Assembly: GCA_949316495.1 (NCBI GenBank)
Contig: OX439000.1
Span: forward strand, 12,344,834-12,408,833
Reading direction: 5' to 3'
DNA: 64,000 nucleotides
Source of the DNA: Amphiduros pacificus
Lineage: Eukaryota; Annelida; Polychaeta; Phyllodocida; Hesionidae
Part shown: in pieces, positions 1-14,419 of the stretch
Layout: each line of letters opens with the position of its first letter
How positions within the stretch are numbered: position 1 is the first letter of the stretch
Program-made: the position numbers and the translations under genes
Notes under the pieces: generated by a model
What the model saw: only the letters and a program-made list of their open reading frames with translations
Database searches by the model: none
What the model was told of the DNA's origin: nothing

Positions 1-145
1 GAGTTTCCATTGCAACAAGAATATTTTAAATATTTCATGTTATGAATTGCTTGGATAACATAAGGCATGGATCAATATCTGGTCTTATAATCAATATCCA
101 TGTATATATGTTCCTAAATAAGAATATTAACTGATGAGTAACTGA

Positions 146-3100
146 TTAATATCTGTATTGGTATATTCCCTCAAAAGATCTGGATGCCTGGTGGATGTTA
201 TTCCTTGTGGGAGGTTTTCCGTTGATGTGTCTATCATGTGATCCTGGATAGTCATTTCTCCAATTGCGCGAGTCATAGTGACTTTCAGGAAAGCGGCCGC
301 TCACAGATGTGACCGCTGGCCTTGGTATCTGCATCTGATCCCGCTCCATCGCACCCTGCAAACACACATTTTACTGTATCGTGTATAATCTGACCATCTT
401 TCTTTTGCACAAATAAAATTTTCAAAGATTTTATACACTCCAACATGATTTAGTTTGTATCGCTGTGACATTTTATTCAGGTTTCATGACGTACTTTTTT
501 ATCATGCAATTTTTTCTACCACCTTTAAATAATGTGTTTTCTACCAACTTTAAATAATGTGTTTCGGAAAACAAAATAATACTATAGAATCTACAAGGAT
601 AATGTTATGCGATAAACATATTAAATGCATTTGAAGTACTTCAACTATTGTCCTCAAAATACATTCACATGACGGGTCTATTTTGTAATCTATTTTGTAA
701 TGTGAAATTATTCTACTCTCCTTTGTTTTTGGGCTTGCTATCGTGTTACCAGTGGACGGAAAAAGATGGCTTGCAATATCGGGTAATTTTAGTTTAGATT
801 TTAATTTTGAACATCTGACCTTATAATTTCTCGTGTTGTCCTCTCTTGCAGGCCTCCCATTCCGGGATGGAATATGATCGCTGTATATGGCGGTTCCTAG
901 GTCCTCAGTTTTTCCGGGCGTGATCCGGTCATAGGCAGACAGATAGGGCATGGGTCCTATCCAGCTGAGCAACACAGGCAGGAAGACCAGGCCATGGAAC
1001 AGGCCAAATATGGTCACACCGAGGAAAACCTTAAAAATAAAATCTACTCTCAGCTTTGACAAGCACACATTGGCTCTTAATGACGACAATATGCATATGA
1101 GCCAGAAAGTAAATCTTCACTAAAAAGAGTTCACATATCAAATGAAAATCCCTTTACTGTCACAAGAATTAGTATCCCCATATAAAGTACCCAGTGCACC
1201 CCTGCACTCTCCGCACGTCACCAGCGCTCATGTCTTACCTTGAAAAAGGTTCTGAAGACATAGGATGTGGACCCCGCCAGCATGACAAAAGCGAGGAAGG
1301 TACTGAAGCCGCCATAAAAGATAGCCGGGCCTATCCTCCCCAATGTCTTACTCGTTCTGGCTGTGGTGTAAATATTATTTACATTACTGTATCTTAATCG
1401 CATCCTATAAGCCATTGTCTAAATATTATGATAAAACCTTTAAATATATTTATATTCTTATTCGTATCCTTGACACCATACAATTATAATATCCAAACAA
1501 AAATACTATTCACATCTGCCACTGATTGCTATGTTAAGATTATCACAGTGTGGCTTTGTAATTGAATGTAATAAGTACCATTTCTGTTGCCTAACTTGGT
1601 CATGAATGTGAACGCCACATGAGCAGAGTAGTCAATGGCGAGACCAACAGCCAAGATGAGCTGTATAGAGGTGACCGTGTCTATTGTCATGCCCCAGAAG
1701 TAAAGCATCCCGCCTACATCTACCTGAAAACAAAAATGATGGGTGATGTCAGATTGACTTCTACTGTGCACATGGGAATTTATCAAATTATTTGTTTTCA
1801 AAACTTCATTACCAATGTGTAGATTTGAAAAATATTGATCCCAAAACTTAATATCTTAGGATCACACGTGAGGTGACCGTAAAGACTTCTAGTGTAAGAA
1901 CTTCTCTCATGAGAACCATGATGACCTGCCAGTGTTTGGATGATTCAGATGAGAACCATGGTAATTGACCAGTCTTAAAGCTACAGTTATCAGAACCATA
2001 ATTCACCTTTCCAATGTAAGAAGATCATCACGGTGACCACATAGGTAAGAACCATGGTAGCTCACCAGCGTTAGGACAACACATGTCAGAACCATGGTGA
2101 GTTAACAGTGTAAGGATGACGCACTCAACAACCATGGTGACTAACCAGCATTAGGACGACGCATGTCAGAACCATGGTGACTTACCAGCATTAGAATGAC
2201 GCATGTCAGAACCATGGTGACTTACCGGTGTTAGGACGACGCATGTCAGAACCATGGTGACTTACCAGCATTAGGACGACGCATGTCAGAACCATGGTGA
2301 CTTACCAGCATTAGGACGACGCATGTCAGAACCATGGTGACTTACCAGCATTAGGAAGATGCATGTGAGAACCATGGTGACTTACCAGCGTTAGGACGAC
2401 GCATGTGAGAACCATGATGCAGACCAGGAAGTTTCCGAGAAGCAGCATCGTCACCACAGTAACACTCAGGAAGGCTAGTCCAATATTACGGTACAACTCA
2501 TTCTGAATAACCTGCAGTATTCCATCAGGCAAATTATACTGAAGTATTGATGAAGGTCACAGGCCTTGACAATAAGACTTGCCAGGAAATCATCAAAGTC
2601 ACATTCAAAATCTAGTTTGCCAAAACATTGATTTCAATTGCCCCGATTGAAATTTAATATGATTACTACCCGCACAAAAAGGCTTGTATACTATCTTTTG
2701 AATTTTAATATGTTGATTAAAAACAACTCCAGGCAAGTCGTCAATTTGTCAATGTAAAATTCTTTAGAACATGCACATGCAAAACACAGAACAGTGTTTG
2801 ACTGAGATACTGCTATTGATAAAGCTTATACAAAATATCGTGTTCCATTATATTCATTTAACACACCTTATTCCCTTCAAATATAGTGTAGAGGAAACTA
2901 TGAGGGAAGGCTTGATCGCGGGGAAATCCTGCTTTTGAAGTTGTTTCTCTGAGACTTTCCATTGCATCGATCTCTTCCTTTGAACCTTCTAGTGCTTTCT
3001 GCTTTAATGGAATCTTTGATACCTGGATATTTAAATAAAACCTTTGTGTTCAGACTATTTGCATTTGAACTATCGTTATCAGTGTCATTGACAAAATATT

Positions 3101-6100
3101 GTTTTAAAGTCAAATTTATTTTTGTCGTGTATTTTAATTTGTGACATATCTTGTCTGCTTTGGTAATACGGGACAGCGAAAAAAAAGATTTAAAGGAAGA
3201 CATAACATTGTAAGATACTGACTTTTAATGATATTACCAATGAAACATATTTCTCACTGGCAGAGAGTATTTCAAAATTTAAGAAATTGTAGAAAATATA
3301 AATCGATGAAATGTTTTGAATCAGACAAATAAACGCATTTAACATGTACAACTGACTTGAAATAGTTCAACCAAACTCGGGTTGATATTGAAAGCTTACC
3401 ACAGGCGCCAGGACATTTACCAAAAATCAAAGAAGGTTTATTTAGTATGGTTAAGTTATTTATACATTAAGCGATAGAATATGCACATGTTACTTACAGT
3501 GATTTCAGTAGGTGATTGAAATCTTATAAGACTTCTAAACCTAGTACCATCAGCACTTTGAAGAAATGACCCCAGTAGTGTATACAGGCTTGATGAATTT
3601 GTCGCAAATTTAGCTGCAATATAGATTAATTAAATCAAATAGACATTTTAAACTTTTTGCTTGTGGGATATACATTTGCTAAATTTTATTTTACTACGAT
3701 CAAGAATAAAAAAAGGTAAGCCTGACCTCAGTCATATAAAACCAGTGAGACCACTTTTGGCAATTGTGGAGCCTCAGCCGCATGTGGAACACTGATTTGA
3801 GTGTTCCACGTGACGTTGCAACGGGGTGATATGAATTAACAAGTGGCAGTCCAAGTGAAACGAAATTATTGTTAACAAGCTTCACGAAAATAAAGTTAAA
3901 TGTATGATTCCTTTCACAGAATATACCGTTGAGTGTTTTATCATTGAACATTGAATACTGTCAATTTATACATATTTGCTTATATCTCCTACTCTATTTG
4001 GACTTTTCTTAAATCATTTGGCCGCTTACATTAAAGATACAGGCCTTGGGGTCAAATTTGGACAGAATTTACTGTTCAGTATACTATTGTATGCATATGA
4101 TTGGGCACTTGTCACAAATTCAGAGCAAGATTTACAAGTTATGATTTCAACATTATATTCCTTTTGTAAAAAATGGAGGATGAAAGTTAATGTTAAAAAA
4201 AACAAAGATTGTCCATTTTAGATGTAAAAGATTACCAAAAACAGAATATGAATTCAGGTATGGGGCAGATACCATAGATGCTGTTGAACAATATAAATAC
4301 TTGGGTATAATTATGGATCAATATTTAGACATTGATGTAACTGCATCAGTTTTAGCTAATTCTGCAGGAAAAGCATTGTGTTCTGTTCAAAATAAATTTA
4401 GTTCAATTAAAGGTTTAGGCTATAAGACATATACTACTCTGTATAATTCTGGAGTAATACCGATAATGGATTATTGTGCTTGGATCTCGGGTTACCGAAA
4501 TAATTCTAGAGCAGAAGTTGTTCAAAACAGAGCAATATGATACTTTTTAGGTGTACATAGATTTGCCCCTAACCATGCAGTTATTGGTGATATGGGATGG
4601 ATTTGCCCAGAAGTACGACATAAGGTAGAAATGTTAAGATGCTGGAATAGATTAATACTAATGGATGACAGTAGATTGAATAAACAGATATTTATGTGGG
4701 ATAAATTGGTTTGGCTTCATTGACGACCCCAATATTTTCTCAAACACCATGCCCATAATGATTGAAGTAATATTACACAGGCATTCTATAGGAGAAATTA
4801 TAATGTTTGAATATCATTTCTGCCAATGGGTAGTATTAAACATTTGGATATTTCTACATGTTTCAATGTTGGCATTTTATTACCCACTGCCATTTCAGCT
4901 GACCCAGGGTATTGTGTTTGTCCTGCAGTGTTTGTCTGTTAATATGTTAGATTCTATTATCATGAGCATAGTTTATTCCACAGAGGGGCTTGATAAAAAC
5001 AATTTTCAAGGCTGTCAATGCCAAATTATTTTTGACAATGCGAATGAAATTCTTTCATATTGGACACACACGTTTACTATAATGGAGCATGGAGGAGTAT
5101 AATGATGAGTGAATACTACTTGTCAAGGTCAGTCACTTTCATATTTCACTATACTGGCTCACAAATTGATCACCTTTAAAAGGGGCTAGCACATTTGCAC
5201 ATTTGAAGATTTAATTAACAATTACTTACTTAAATTTTTTTACTCTTCCTTTTTGTCTGTTATTTTCAATTATCCCCCCCCCCGAGTAAATCAAAATCAG
5301 AGTTTTTGCGTCAAATAGTTTCATTTTCATATTTGTTTAAGCCATGATTCTATATCTACATAACTATTTAGGAAGACAATTTCATAAAGCGTTACCGTTA
5401 TCGAGCAATCCATCTGTGATATTGGCATCAGCAGTTTTAAGCCATGTTTTGAAGACAGGGAACCAGCAATCTGTTGTGCCCGGGCTGGTGTATGGATCCG
5501 CCTCCACATCTCTGCATAAAGTCTCCAGCTGAGTGAAATTCTCAAAGTAGTTTACATCACCTACAGTTGAAAATAATTTGCACTAGTATTTGCAGCATAT
5601 TAGCTCATATATTGATGTATATCATTTCTGTGTTCTCCATGAAACATTTTCAATATCTATCATCATGCCTAGTGAAAGGTCCTTTCCTACCTCCTACCCA
5701 AATGAAAAGCCTTAAAAATACCCGGTACAACAAAATATATTATGAATGCATATGTCAATGATAAACGCATAAAGCCTTAACAGGAATATTGATTTAACAG
5801 AATTGTTTTATAGATACTTACCAATGTAGACTGTGACTGGAATGCCGTCGAGGGGGTAATATTTGTCAGTGGCCTGGAGAAAGGTGGTGGCGTAACTGTC
5901 GGAGGGCAGGAACCAGTCGGGGTTGAAGTCTTGCTTCAGGAATACCACCCCGTAAGCGTTAACAGCCACCAAAATAAGGGTCACCAAAACTATGTGGATC
6001 TGGAGGGAAAAGGTTTCTTTGTGATTGCGTCATTATATCGATATACAAAAATTCCAGGGTTGGTGAACTTAATTGAACAAGAAACGTATGTCAGCATCTC

Positions 6101-9100
6101 TAACATGTTTATTATGACACATAGAGGACAGATCAAACTTTCCAAAGTAAAATAGAGTTTTACGGAATGTGGAGATACGTACATGTGGAGATACGTATAT
6201 GTACATATATGCTTTTATTATTCGTTATTATACATTCTGAATATGTTACCTGTTATTACATTCTAAATGTGTTACCCTCTTCAATATAAACAATATATTA
6301 CCTTGGCTGGAAGCCACTCAATTGCCCGTGTATAATAATCGGCAAAGAACTTTGTTAGATAGGAAGTTTGACTGCACTCGTTTGGCGAATAGTCCCTCTT
6401 ATGGACATAGCAGCATAGACAAGCATCTCTCCCAGCCTCCCAGCGTCTCTCATCCAGAGATACCAGAGCAACGAACATGGTACATTGAAGCACATATGTA
6501 GCGATGATGGCGATACACACATAGACACAGAATGAGGCCAAAGCTGGGATGTCCTGAATAAAAGCATAAAACACACATTCAGTGCTAACGGCTTAGATAC
6601 CACTATCACAAATGGTTTTACCTCCAACACAATTCCAGGAGGTGCACCCCCGGTTCAATATCATTCGGTTCAATATTGTCCGGTTCAAACTTTTTAAACC
6701 CTCACTCTGGTATACTCACCTGAGCGTGACATCTCAAAAGTCAAATATGTTCTCTCAACGAAAAGTCTTGTATATACATTGAACAATGTATTTTACACAT
6801 TGTTGCTTGTTATAAGAATATTAGATTTGCATTATCACTAATATACCTAATCTAGAGTGTTCATGTTAGGATATTGAAGAGAAAACCACGTCAGACTATT
6901 CAATTATGAAACAAGGAAACTGTTATGTGGCATGTGGACTCAAGATACTAATTGTGATGTATGAAAACACTTACAGTAGTAGCACCAATACCAAAAGCCA
7001 CAACATCAGTGATTGAGGTGACCGTAATGGAGACCCCTGCGTGCTTCATAACATGGGCCATCCGGACAGACACTGATTCCTCATCCAAATCCTCGGGGAG
7101 ATAATCCAAGGCTTGGATGATAACAAACATATCATCCACTCCAAGACCTGTGTGGCATGCATACAGATATATTGTTCTATATCATTGGCATCATACAAGA
7201 AGGAATCTTAGTTCATTTGTATTTGATATTATCTATTCTATTGTTTATGATACTTAAGAATAAAGAATAAAGAAAACAATTATTTCCAGATGCGTCATAG
7301 ATATTGTGAGTAGATGATCAGACAATGGATTACTGAGAGATACTCATTTGTAAATACCTAGAATAAGGAAAGGTAGGATACTATGGAGAGGTCCATATGC
7401 CCAGCCAGCGTAGGAAGCCAATCCAATAGCAATACCAACAGAGAATATAATGGAAAGTATTCCACCCAAAGCCACATATAACTGAAATTAAATATTGGGT
7501 CTACATGATATATACATTGCTACACGATACTTTGTAATCTTTTAAACTAATTATGTAATTTTGATACACAGGGTAAACATAATTTGTTTGTAAGAAATGC
7601 AAGCTAGGCAAGTTAAATTATAATTATACTCTATATTATTGTGCCGTCATATGAATGATATTTACTCTTTGCTCAACACAATTGAATTTTCCAAGGACCA
7701 TAAAAACAAAGATGAACAGAAGTGCATAGCCGGCGAAGAGAAGTTTGAGATCTCCAAATATGGCACCGCCTCCTTCATCTTGGCGCCTGAAGACAGAGAT
7801 ATATATTGCATATGGTTTGCGAGATTTTGCGAGATCTTAACCTTTCAACGAATTCCAGTCAAAATAATGTTCAGGTTGCATTTGGAATTTTTTCAACACT
7901 GGTGATTCTGGCAAAGAAAGATGCATCAGTGACTAGCTTGCAGCCAGCATTTTTCATTTGGGAAAAGAAAAAATCGTTTCATTCAATGATAGAAATACCG
8001 TCATTGGAAAATGAAAGACAAAACTATATGATAAATATTGATTTAATTGTCGCTCAACTAACGAAATACTTCTCCGCATAAATTCTTTGATAGGTCCAAT
8101 CTTAAAAGAGAAAATAAACGCTTAATTTTGAGGGCTTTGTCAAATGACGAGTTCTCATTGTAAAGTGAAACAAATATTTCGATTTTATTTACACAGATTG
8201 GAAACATTAATGCATAGGCGTTCTGCACCGCCATCACGTGGCTAAGATAAAACCACCCATCTATGAGAATATTATAGCAATACAATAAAGACAGTATACA
8301 TTAGCTAAATATGCATTACACAATTGAACAGAGATCTTTCTGGATTAGATATCGCACAGTTTCTTATCGAAGCATATTGAGGAATGGAACATGGCGGCTT
8401 GCATATTGAATTACATCTTATGATGGTACCAACTCTTAGCGCATGGAGGCCTTGAAAACTACCCAATTTCCAAATATATGTAACATTAATTATCAATGGG
8501 AATATATTGAAACTAATCTGGTTAATTACTTTTCTCGGATATATCTTGATATTTGCAATCACTTACGTTCTTCCAGTGAAATAGTGGAATTCCTTGAACA
8601 CACTTTTTTTATCAACGATCTTTTTAGCTTCATCTTCGCACAAATCAACGATCTCCTTTTCAAAACCTTTTGCTCTTTCGACTTGCTAGATCCAATAAAT
8701 ACAGACATAAATATAATATATAAGTAATTATATTTGTAGTAATCAATATAATTTATCAACAATTGCTGGATTATTTCCCTTTGGATATATTGAGAATTAT
8801 ATAATACTACTTCTTACTACTATTACTAATAGTTACTAATAGTTGAAGGTCTTGAAGATGTCATGTAATTGTACGATAACAGAACAAGTAGATGAGTACC
8901 CATATCTACGAGTACTATAACAAAACATACCGAGTCGGGAAGCTGGGTGAGCGGATTCAGTGAGTTGGTGATTGCGAAGGCGAAGGGTATCCGTCCGCCA
9001 TCACCAACGAACTGAATCCGCTCACACAGCTGACCGACGAGTGTATGTTTTGTTTTTATACCTCAGACAACTACTGTATTTTAAAAAAATGATACATGAA

Positions 9101-12100
9101 ACAAGATATTTATCGTTACAAACATTTGTAAACAAAGCGCACCTCATTTGACCCCGTCATGTGACCCGAAAATGGCGCGTACAGCCATAGACTGGTTGCC
9201 GCCATCTGTGTATATACACGATGTTCTTGACACTCGATGGGGAACCAGTCTAAAGATGGCTAATCAATACTTTACAAATAATTGACATGCGCGTATTCAT
9301 TCGAAATCGCATAAATACGCGCATCACTGAGGTATAAAATAGCACACCTCTCATTGTTGACACGTAGATATCAACTGTGATATCTCTGTCGGAAATACTT
9401 GGTGATAAATGTCTCCTTTACAATGGCGGCCAGATATGAAATAAAAGCGTCTCGTAGTTTACAGGCCCGTACTGGCCCAAAAGCTGAAAATGCTCAGGGC
9501 CATTGCACAACGCCTATTACTGATCTCAATATTGTGAAAGTACATCTACTTACCTCCCCAGTTACTATGCTGGTGCCATTGCTATAAAGAATCCACTCCA
9601 TGTAAGATGAATGGGCACTTATCACTTTCCCACCACTATCCCTCTTGATGCCACCAAGGTATTTTGTCACATCAAATGGTATTTTTGAGTATGGGCTTAA
9701 ATTGATAAATAATGGGAAATTACTATTAATGGAGGTCATTACAAAGGAAGGTCATGAATAACACATGATTTGATTTGTACTGTCACTAATAATTTTGCTT
9801 ACATGGAAGGATATATTTCTTATTTCATAAAGAATGAAGCATAATTTAAAGTAACCCACCTTGTCGTGGCAGAGGAAACAGCGTCTTGTATCTCACTAGA
9901 GTTAAGAGAGTTGATTATAGTCTCATTGAACTGCCACAGTTCTAGAATGCTGATGCTAGCACATCGCTTATCTCCAGAGTCAGTCAAACCCCAACTATGC
10001 AAAAAACACATTAACATCATAAGAAGATATTATGTAATATTGTCGAATATCTTCAGTCTTTCAAGTCAGTCTAATCGAATCTAAAAAGAGAGTCCACCCG
10101 GCCCCAACTGTTATCATTTATAGGAAACAACCTCAACACTAAACTGGACACAATCACCAATCTTTTGGCATGGATTGACCAGGAAGCAGATTCTAGAATT
10201 CGCCCAAAATTAGCTCAAATGGGGTTGCTTGATGGGAAAGAGATGAATCGAAGACAGCCCCCAAACTATTCCCGCAAAGTATTTCCTGATATATCCATTA
10301 TGTTATGAGAGTCACGCACTCATATCATGTCAAATTTGAGATATTATTGTGGACAAATCCACACAACCTTTATAATTTGGAGAAATCCAATGATATTTGA
10401 TACCCTTGATAAATGTTTTTTGAAATGTGAAGAGCTAAGACAGTGCCAAAATTGTTTGATTCATGCAATGTCAATTCTCCATTATTTCATATACAACTAA
10501 AGGGATGAAAGTTGAAATCCGAACCTTAGATGTACTCTATGTATGAAGTTGTTATAATTACTTAAAGTGTGGATAATTCGGTTTTGTGCCATCCAATCCT
10601 AAAATTCAGTGTTTCAAAACTTACCCTAGTCTAATATTTCTGTCCAAGTCTAAGAGCACTTGCATAAAATTCAGATCCTGTTGAAGGAATTATGGAAATA
10701 AATAATATCCAAGAGAATGCTGTTTAGACCTGTGCTTTGTAGGATGTAACAATGCCTTGCAGTTCTTTGCAAATATTATGAACAATCGACAGCAATCGGG
10801 GCATAATATATTCTTGGAAGAAATCCTATTTAACGGGTGTTCCACCACTCATTCACAGACCTTTTTCATTTCTCTCGGAAAACTACACAAATGAAATATT
10901 TAAGGAAAGCAAAAGGTAAGTTTTACAGTTTCTAAACATGCTTGCTACTTTAACATTGTATTTAGATTTAAGCAAATATCTAAATTTTATATTCAGATTA
11001 TCTTTACTTCAATAATTTGTATTTCAATTTGAAACATTATATTAGCAGAAATGTGGCGAAGAGTTTTCTTACCTTAGATTATATACAGTAATTCTATTTA
11101 AATACACATGGCTGAGATCAAACCTATTCTTATTTAGTTTCCAGATAGCTCATGATTAGCAGACCCACCTCAGACACAGGTCCTCCCAGTTGTACTCATT
11201 CGTTTTCTTGATTTCTGTGACCTTGTTATGGAATGTTAGCATCTGAATAAAAAAAGGGTTGCACATATTGACAGTACTTTGAATGGCTTTTCTAGAAGAA
11301 CTTCATATATGAATCAAACTTTGTTATTTTTTGTGCATTACTGTACCATCTGTAAAGAGCAAAAATCCACTGACACAAAAGGTGCAAGAAAGAGTTGACA
11401 CACTAATGGTTGATCAGAAAAGAAATACATTTGATGAATTTCAACCCTCCACAAGAATTAAAGGAAATGAAGCATCTGATAGTAAAGCAAAAAATACAAC
11501 AACAAAAAAACAGATTGAAGCATTCCACATCCAGAATGCAAGAAGTATATTAATACATTGATGAGATATGAGTTGCAAGTGGGATGAGGCTGTAAATAAC
11601 AAGTTTCACGACATTAACCTACCTGTGGTATAAGTTACAATTCATGCCTTTAAATATGCTATAAAAGGAGTTATTAACACGCATTTGGATTACACATGTT
11701 CACTTAACACATTTCTATCATTAAGCTGGCAAAGCAGCATTGGACAAATATGCTTATTTCGTCTACAGAGTTCAAAAAACATATTTCTGTTTTTGTGCAT
11801 TCTTAGTGGCAATTACGCTGGAACGAAAATATTTCTAATACTTTATATGAGATTGAACCTGAGACAAAAAATAATTTATAAAAGAACTGCAGAGAAGAGT
11901 CAGTTTTAAGTTGCATTAGATCAGAACATAGTCATTTCTCTCCAGAGATATCTCATGAAATGTCAAGAGAGATCTGCCGTGACATTGCCAAAAATATATC
12001 CAAAGGGTATTCCATTACACTGTTCAACATCACTTATTTAAGCATATTAAGATATTTAAAATTAACTGACTGCAAATCTAAATTTACTGTAGAGACAAAA

Positions 12101-13767
12101 TGAAATAGTAGTTTGTGGTAACTGTGCTGCCAGAAAGCTTTGCTGTAAATTAGCACCAATGGTTTTTTCTGAGATGTGCCATTACAATGCCATTTTAATG
12201 CACGTTTTTAAACTAACCATACATTCACATCCTATTTATGCCCTGAACGTTGCTGAAGGCTATATTTTCTAGGGCCTGCGGTAAATGTTTGTATTTAGTG
12301 TCTGTATTTTCTGGTAAACACTGACTACGTTGCTTGCATAGAAACAACTCATGATTTGCATATAAATGACTTGAATATAAAAGGAATACACTGGAAAGCG
12401 CCATCATTTTGGCCAGAAAAAGTTATTTGTCATCGATATTGTCTTGTATCGCACAATATATTCACTGGAAAGATATATGCAGCTGCCATTTTCCCCCTCA
12501 GATATGTGCATGATTTTGAATGGCCAAAATATTTGATGATATCATCGATGTGATATTTTGCCAGGATTAATGGAGATTCATTAATAAGTGCAAAATAAGC
12601 TTGATGGGCAGGGCGTAAAATATTGTTTTGATATTTTGATATCTTAATAATACTATGAATGCTAGATACACATCCAATTCGCTGACCAATCACGTTAGTC
12701 AAAACAATGGTGGGAGACAAATAGATGATTTATTTTGGAGACGTTCTGAATAAACATGAATGCCCTCTATCAGCATAACCTAGCCTTAAATAATCTCTCA
12801 CAAGATTTTAGGCAAACTTTAAAATGAATATTCTCAAAATATATAAGCAAATCATACTTACACCTTGAATCACATTAGGTTCCAGTACATTGTCTGCCGT
12901 AACAATAACTTTTTCAAACCGATTGTTTCCAGGGAATTTCTCATTTATCCAGTTTTGATCTGTGACGGCTTTTGATTTTTGTGGTACCCAAAGTTTCAAA
13001 CCATCAACTTCTTCATGGAACTTGTATATTCCTGAACAGAACACTCCTGTGAATATAACACAGGCTAGAATGGTCCATCCTGGGTGGCGAGATATGTGGT
13101 AACCCAAGCTGAAAAAAGCATATTACCTTCACATTACAATATATATATATCTTTGAACAAAAGTTGTTTTGGTTTTTTTTTTCATTTTTGTTTACATATG
13201 CCACATAAAATATTAAGCTCAAGTCACTATTCATTGTAAAGGGAATATTTCACATTCAAATTGAAATAGGAAATATTTGAAATATGAAATATTTATAATA
13301 TTGGAAATTCATGACGGCTGATTGAAATCATGATATTTCACCCTACTGCACCATTATTCGTCAAAGTCTATGCTTTCAATAAGAGTAGTTCATTGGATCC
13401 GGCTGGTAGTATTCTAGTATTTTAAGGACATTTTTTGACATATACATATATACAATAGGCATTTACATGTGTCTTAAATTACAGTACTTCTCATTTTTAA
13501 TCAACAACAAGTGATATGAGATATATGATAGCGAGGTGAATTTCTGAACGCTAAATATTTCAAGGAAAAAACTTACTGGAAGAATCCTTTTTCCATATAG
13601 CGCACCGCAAATTCACTCCATCGTGCACAGTTCTCGCTGTGTTTGTTCCACATCTCAATATAGTTACGTTTTCTATTGTGTTTTGGGGGCTTCTTTGGCG
13701 ATGGTCTGTGTTCTCTCCATGGCAGATTAGAGGGGATATAGGGTGATGGTCTGTATGGAGTATTCAT
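146..13767 (-). CDS. Patched domain-containing (PTCHD3-like) RND-family membrane protein, gene A, 19 exons
   Basis: Predicted 12-TM Patched-family permease of 1001 residues. Exons in transcript order: 13577-13767, 12862-13108, 11169-11242, 9860-9994, 9554-9695, 8567-8685, 7666-7786, 7358-7481, 6975-7147, 6302-6553, 5822-5999, 5396-5560, 3498-3613, 2867-3022, 2386-2511, 1579-1723, 1239-1360, 820-1029, 146-355. All junctions are GT-AG and the phases add up to one frame ending in TAA. TM1 lies in exon 2 (LGYHISRHPGWTILACVIF), extracellular domain 1 in exons 2-6, TM2-TM6 in exons 7-10, extracellular domain 2 in exons 11-14, TM8-TM12 in exons 15-18, and a polar tail in exon 19. TM4 keeps GLGVDDMF (about residues 385-392) and TM10 keeps GLAIDYSAH (800-808), the charged relay motifs of RND/Patched proteins, so transport activity is plausible. 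Patched relatives export sterols or lipids; the substrate here is unknown. The start ATG at 13767 is the first Met of exon 1. The last exon fixes the C terminus less firmly than the core. Confidence 0.93.
1912..2416. repeat. 40-bp minisatellite built from the exon 15 splice-donor region of gene A
   Basis: About 12-13 direct units of 40 bp run from inside exon 15 (2386-2511) into the following intron. Units near the exon are almost identical and those towards 1912 are decayed. On the minus strand each good unit reads coding-like sequence for VLTCVVLTL and then GTAAGTC, the true donor at 2385/2386. Six units, including the real one, carry an intact GTAAGT (near 2180, 2220, 2260, 2300, 2340 and 2380) and one more carries GTTAGT. 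The real exon uses the donor closest to the coding sequence, as shown by phase 0 joining to exon 16. Confidence 0.93.
3970..4722 (+). mobile_element. LINE fragment, reverse transcriptase and 3' part of ORF2 (antisense in gene A intron)
   Basis: The plus strand encodes the end of a non-LTR reverse transcriptase. A YAYDWALV stretch near 4090-4115 is a decayed version of the catalytic YADD box. It is followed by the usual SEQDLQ, KWRMKVN and KIVHF blocks, then YKYLGI, and later RFLGVHRFAP-like sequence with the first Arg lost. A frameshift near 4190-4200 separates the box from the downstream block, and a stop falls near 4538. Both ends are truncated: only about 750 bp of ORF2 remains. The style resembles Jockey/RTE-like LINEs of invertebrates, but the clade is not settled. 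It sits between exons 12 and 13 of gene A. Confidence 0.85.
8915..9341. repeat. Dispersed element with a long imperfect hairpin (copy 1, without MITE)
   Basis: About 430 bp in an intron of gene A. Roughly 60-bp arms at 8917-8975 and 9000-9060 form an imperfect inverted repeat (GAGCGGATTCAGTGAGTT against AACTGAATCCGCTC). A second inverted pair, TTATACCTCAG near 9057 and CTGAGGTATAA near 9327, bounds the remainder. The same sequence recurs at 42092-42987, where a MITE has inserted, so this copy shows the empty insertion site at TACAGCCAT (about 9181-9189). No coding capacity is seen; probably a non-autonomous DNA element. Confidence 0.7.
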
Positions 13768-14419
13768 CCTCCAAACAACAATTTTAGGTGTGGAATTTTG
13801 CGACCTTTATATATAACGACCCATAACTTAAAGACGTCAACCAAGCGCATCAGTAGAGATATAGGGAGCAATTACCCAAAATAGCTTAAAAGTATGGAAC
13901 CATGTCATGTATTGGCCGACCTAGTTTATGCTACAGAAATCACAATGCCCTCGAGTGTGGAGATCGTTCACAAAGTCAAGGTCCTGTGCCGTTTGGCTGA
14001 ATACAGGCCTAACACTTCATATTGTGCGCCAAAGGATATTTTGTAAATATCCATTAGCAAATTTTAGCGAGGGATATTAAATAACAATAGATGGACGTAT
14101 TTGATTTCCTCATATGTGAATGTTAGATAGTTAAGTGATAGTTATTATGTTCTACTACACAGTCTATAAGCTAATTCATTGTGGACCAGCATAGTTCTTG
14201 GTAATAATGACTAAAGTTAAAGAAGGAATGGCATCGTAGAAATTAACTGCTTATTTCAAGTTTCACGCTATTAAGATACGTACACTTTATGTATGTTTTA
14301 CGATGATATCATAAATGATAGGGAATCCTTCTTTAGTCAATCACATCTCTATCACTAGTTTTCATTTGTATTCACATTCAGACGAAATTGTTTGATTGTT
14401 TGGGGTACTTTCATAATTT

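Noticed and set aside
1194-1822. Plus-strand ORFs over gene A exons
   Set aside because: Antisense shadows of conserved minus-strand exons.
8063-8100. 38-bp microexon in gene A (LDLSKNLCGEVF)
   Set aside because: The phases of the exons at 8567-8685 and 7666-7786 already fit each other, and the family alignment needs no insert.
10110-10308. Open plus-strand stretch near TNLLAWIDQEADSR
   Set aside because: No start, no splice sites in register and no family recognised; may be an old relic but not supportable.
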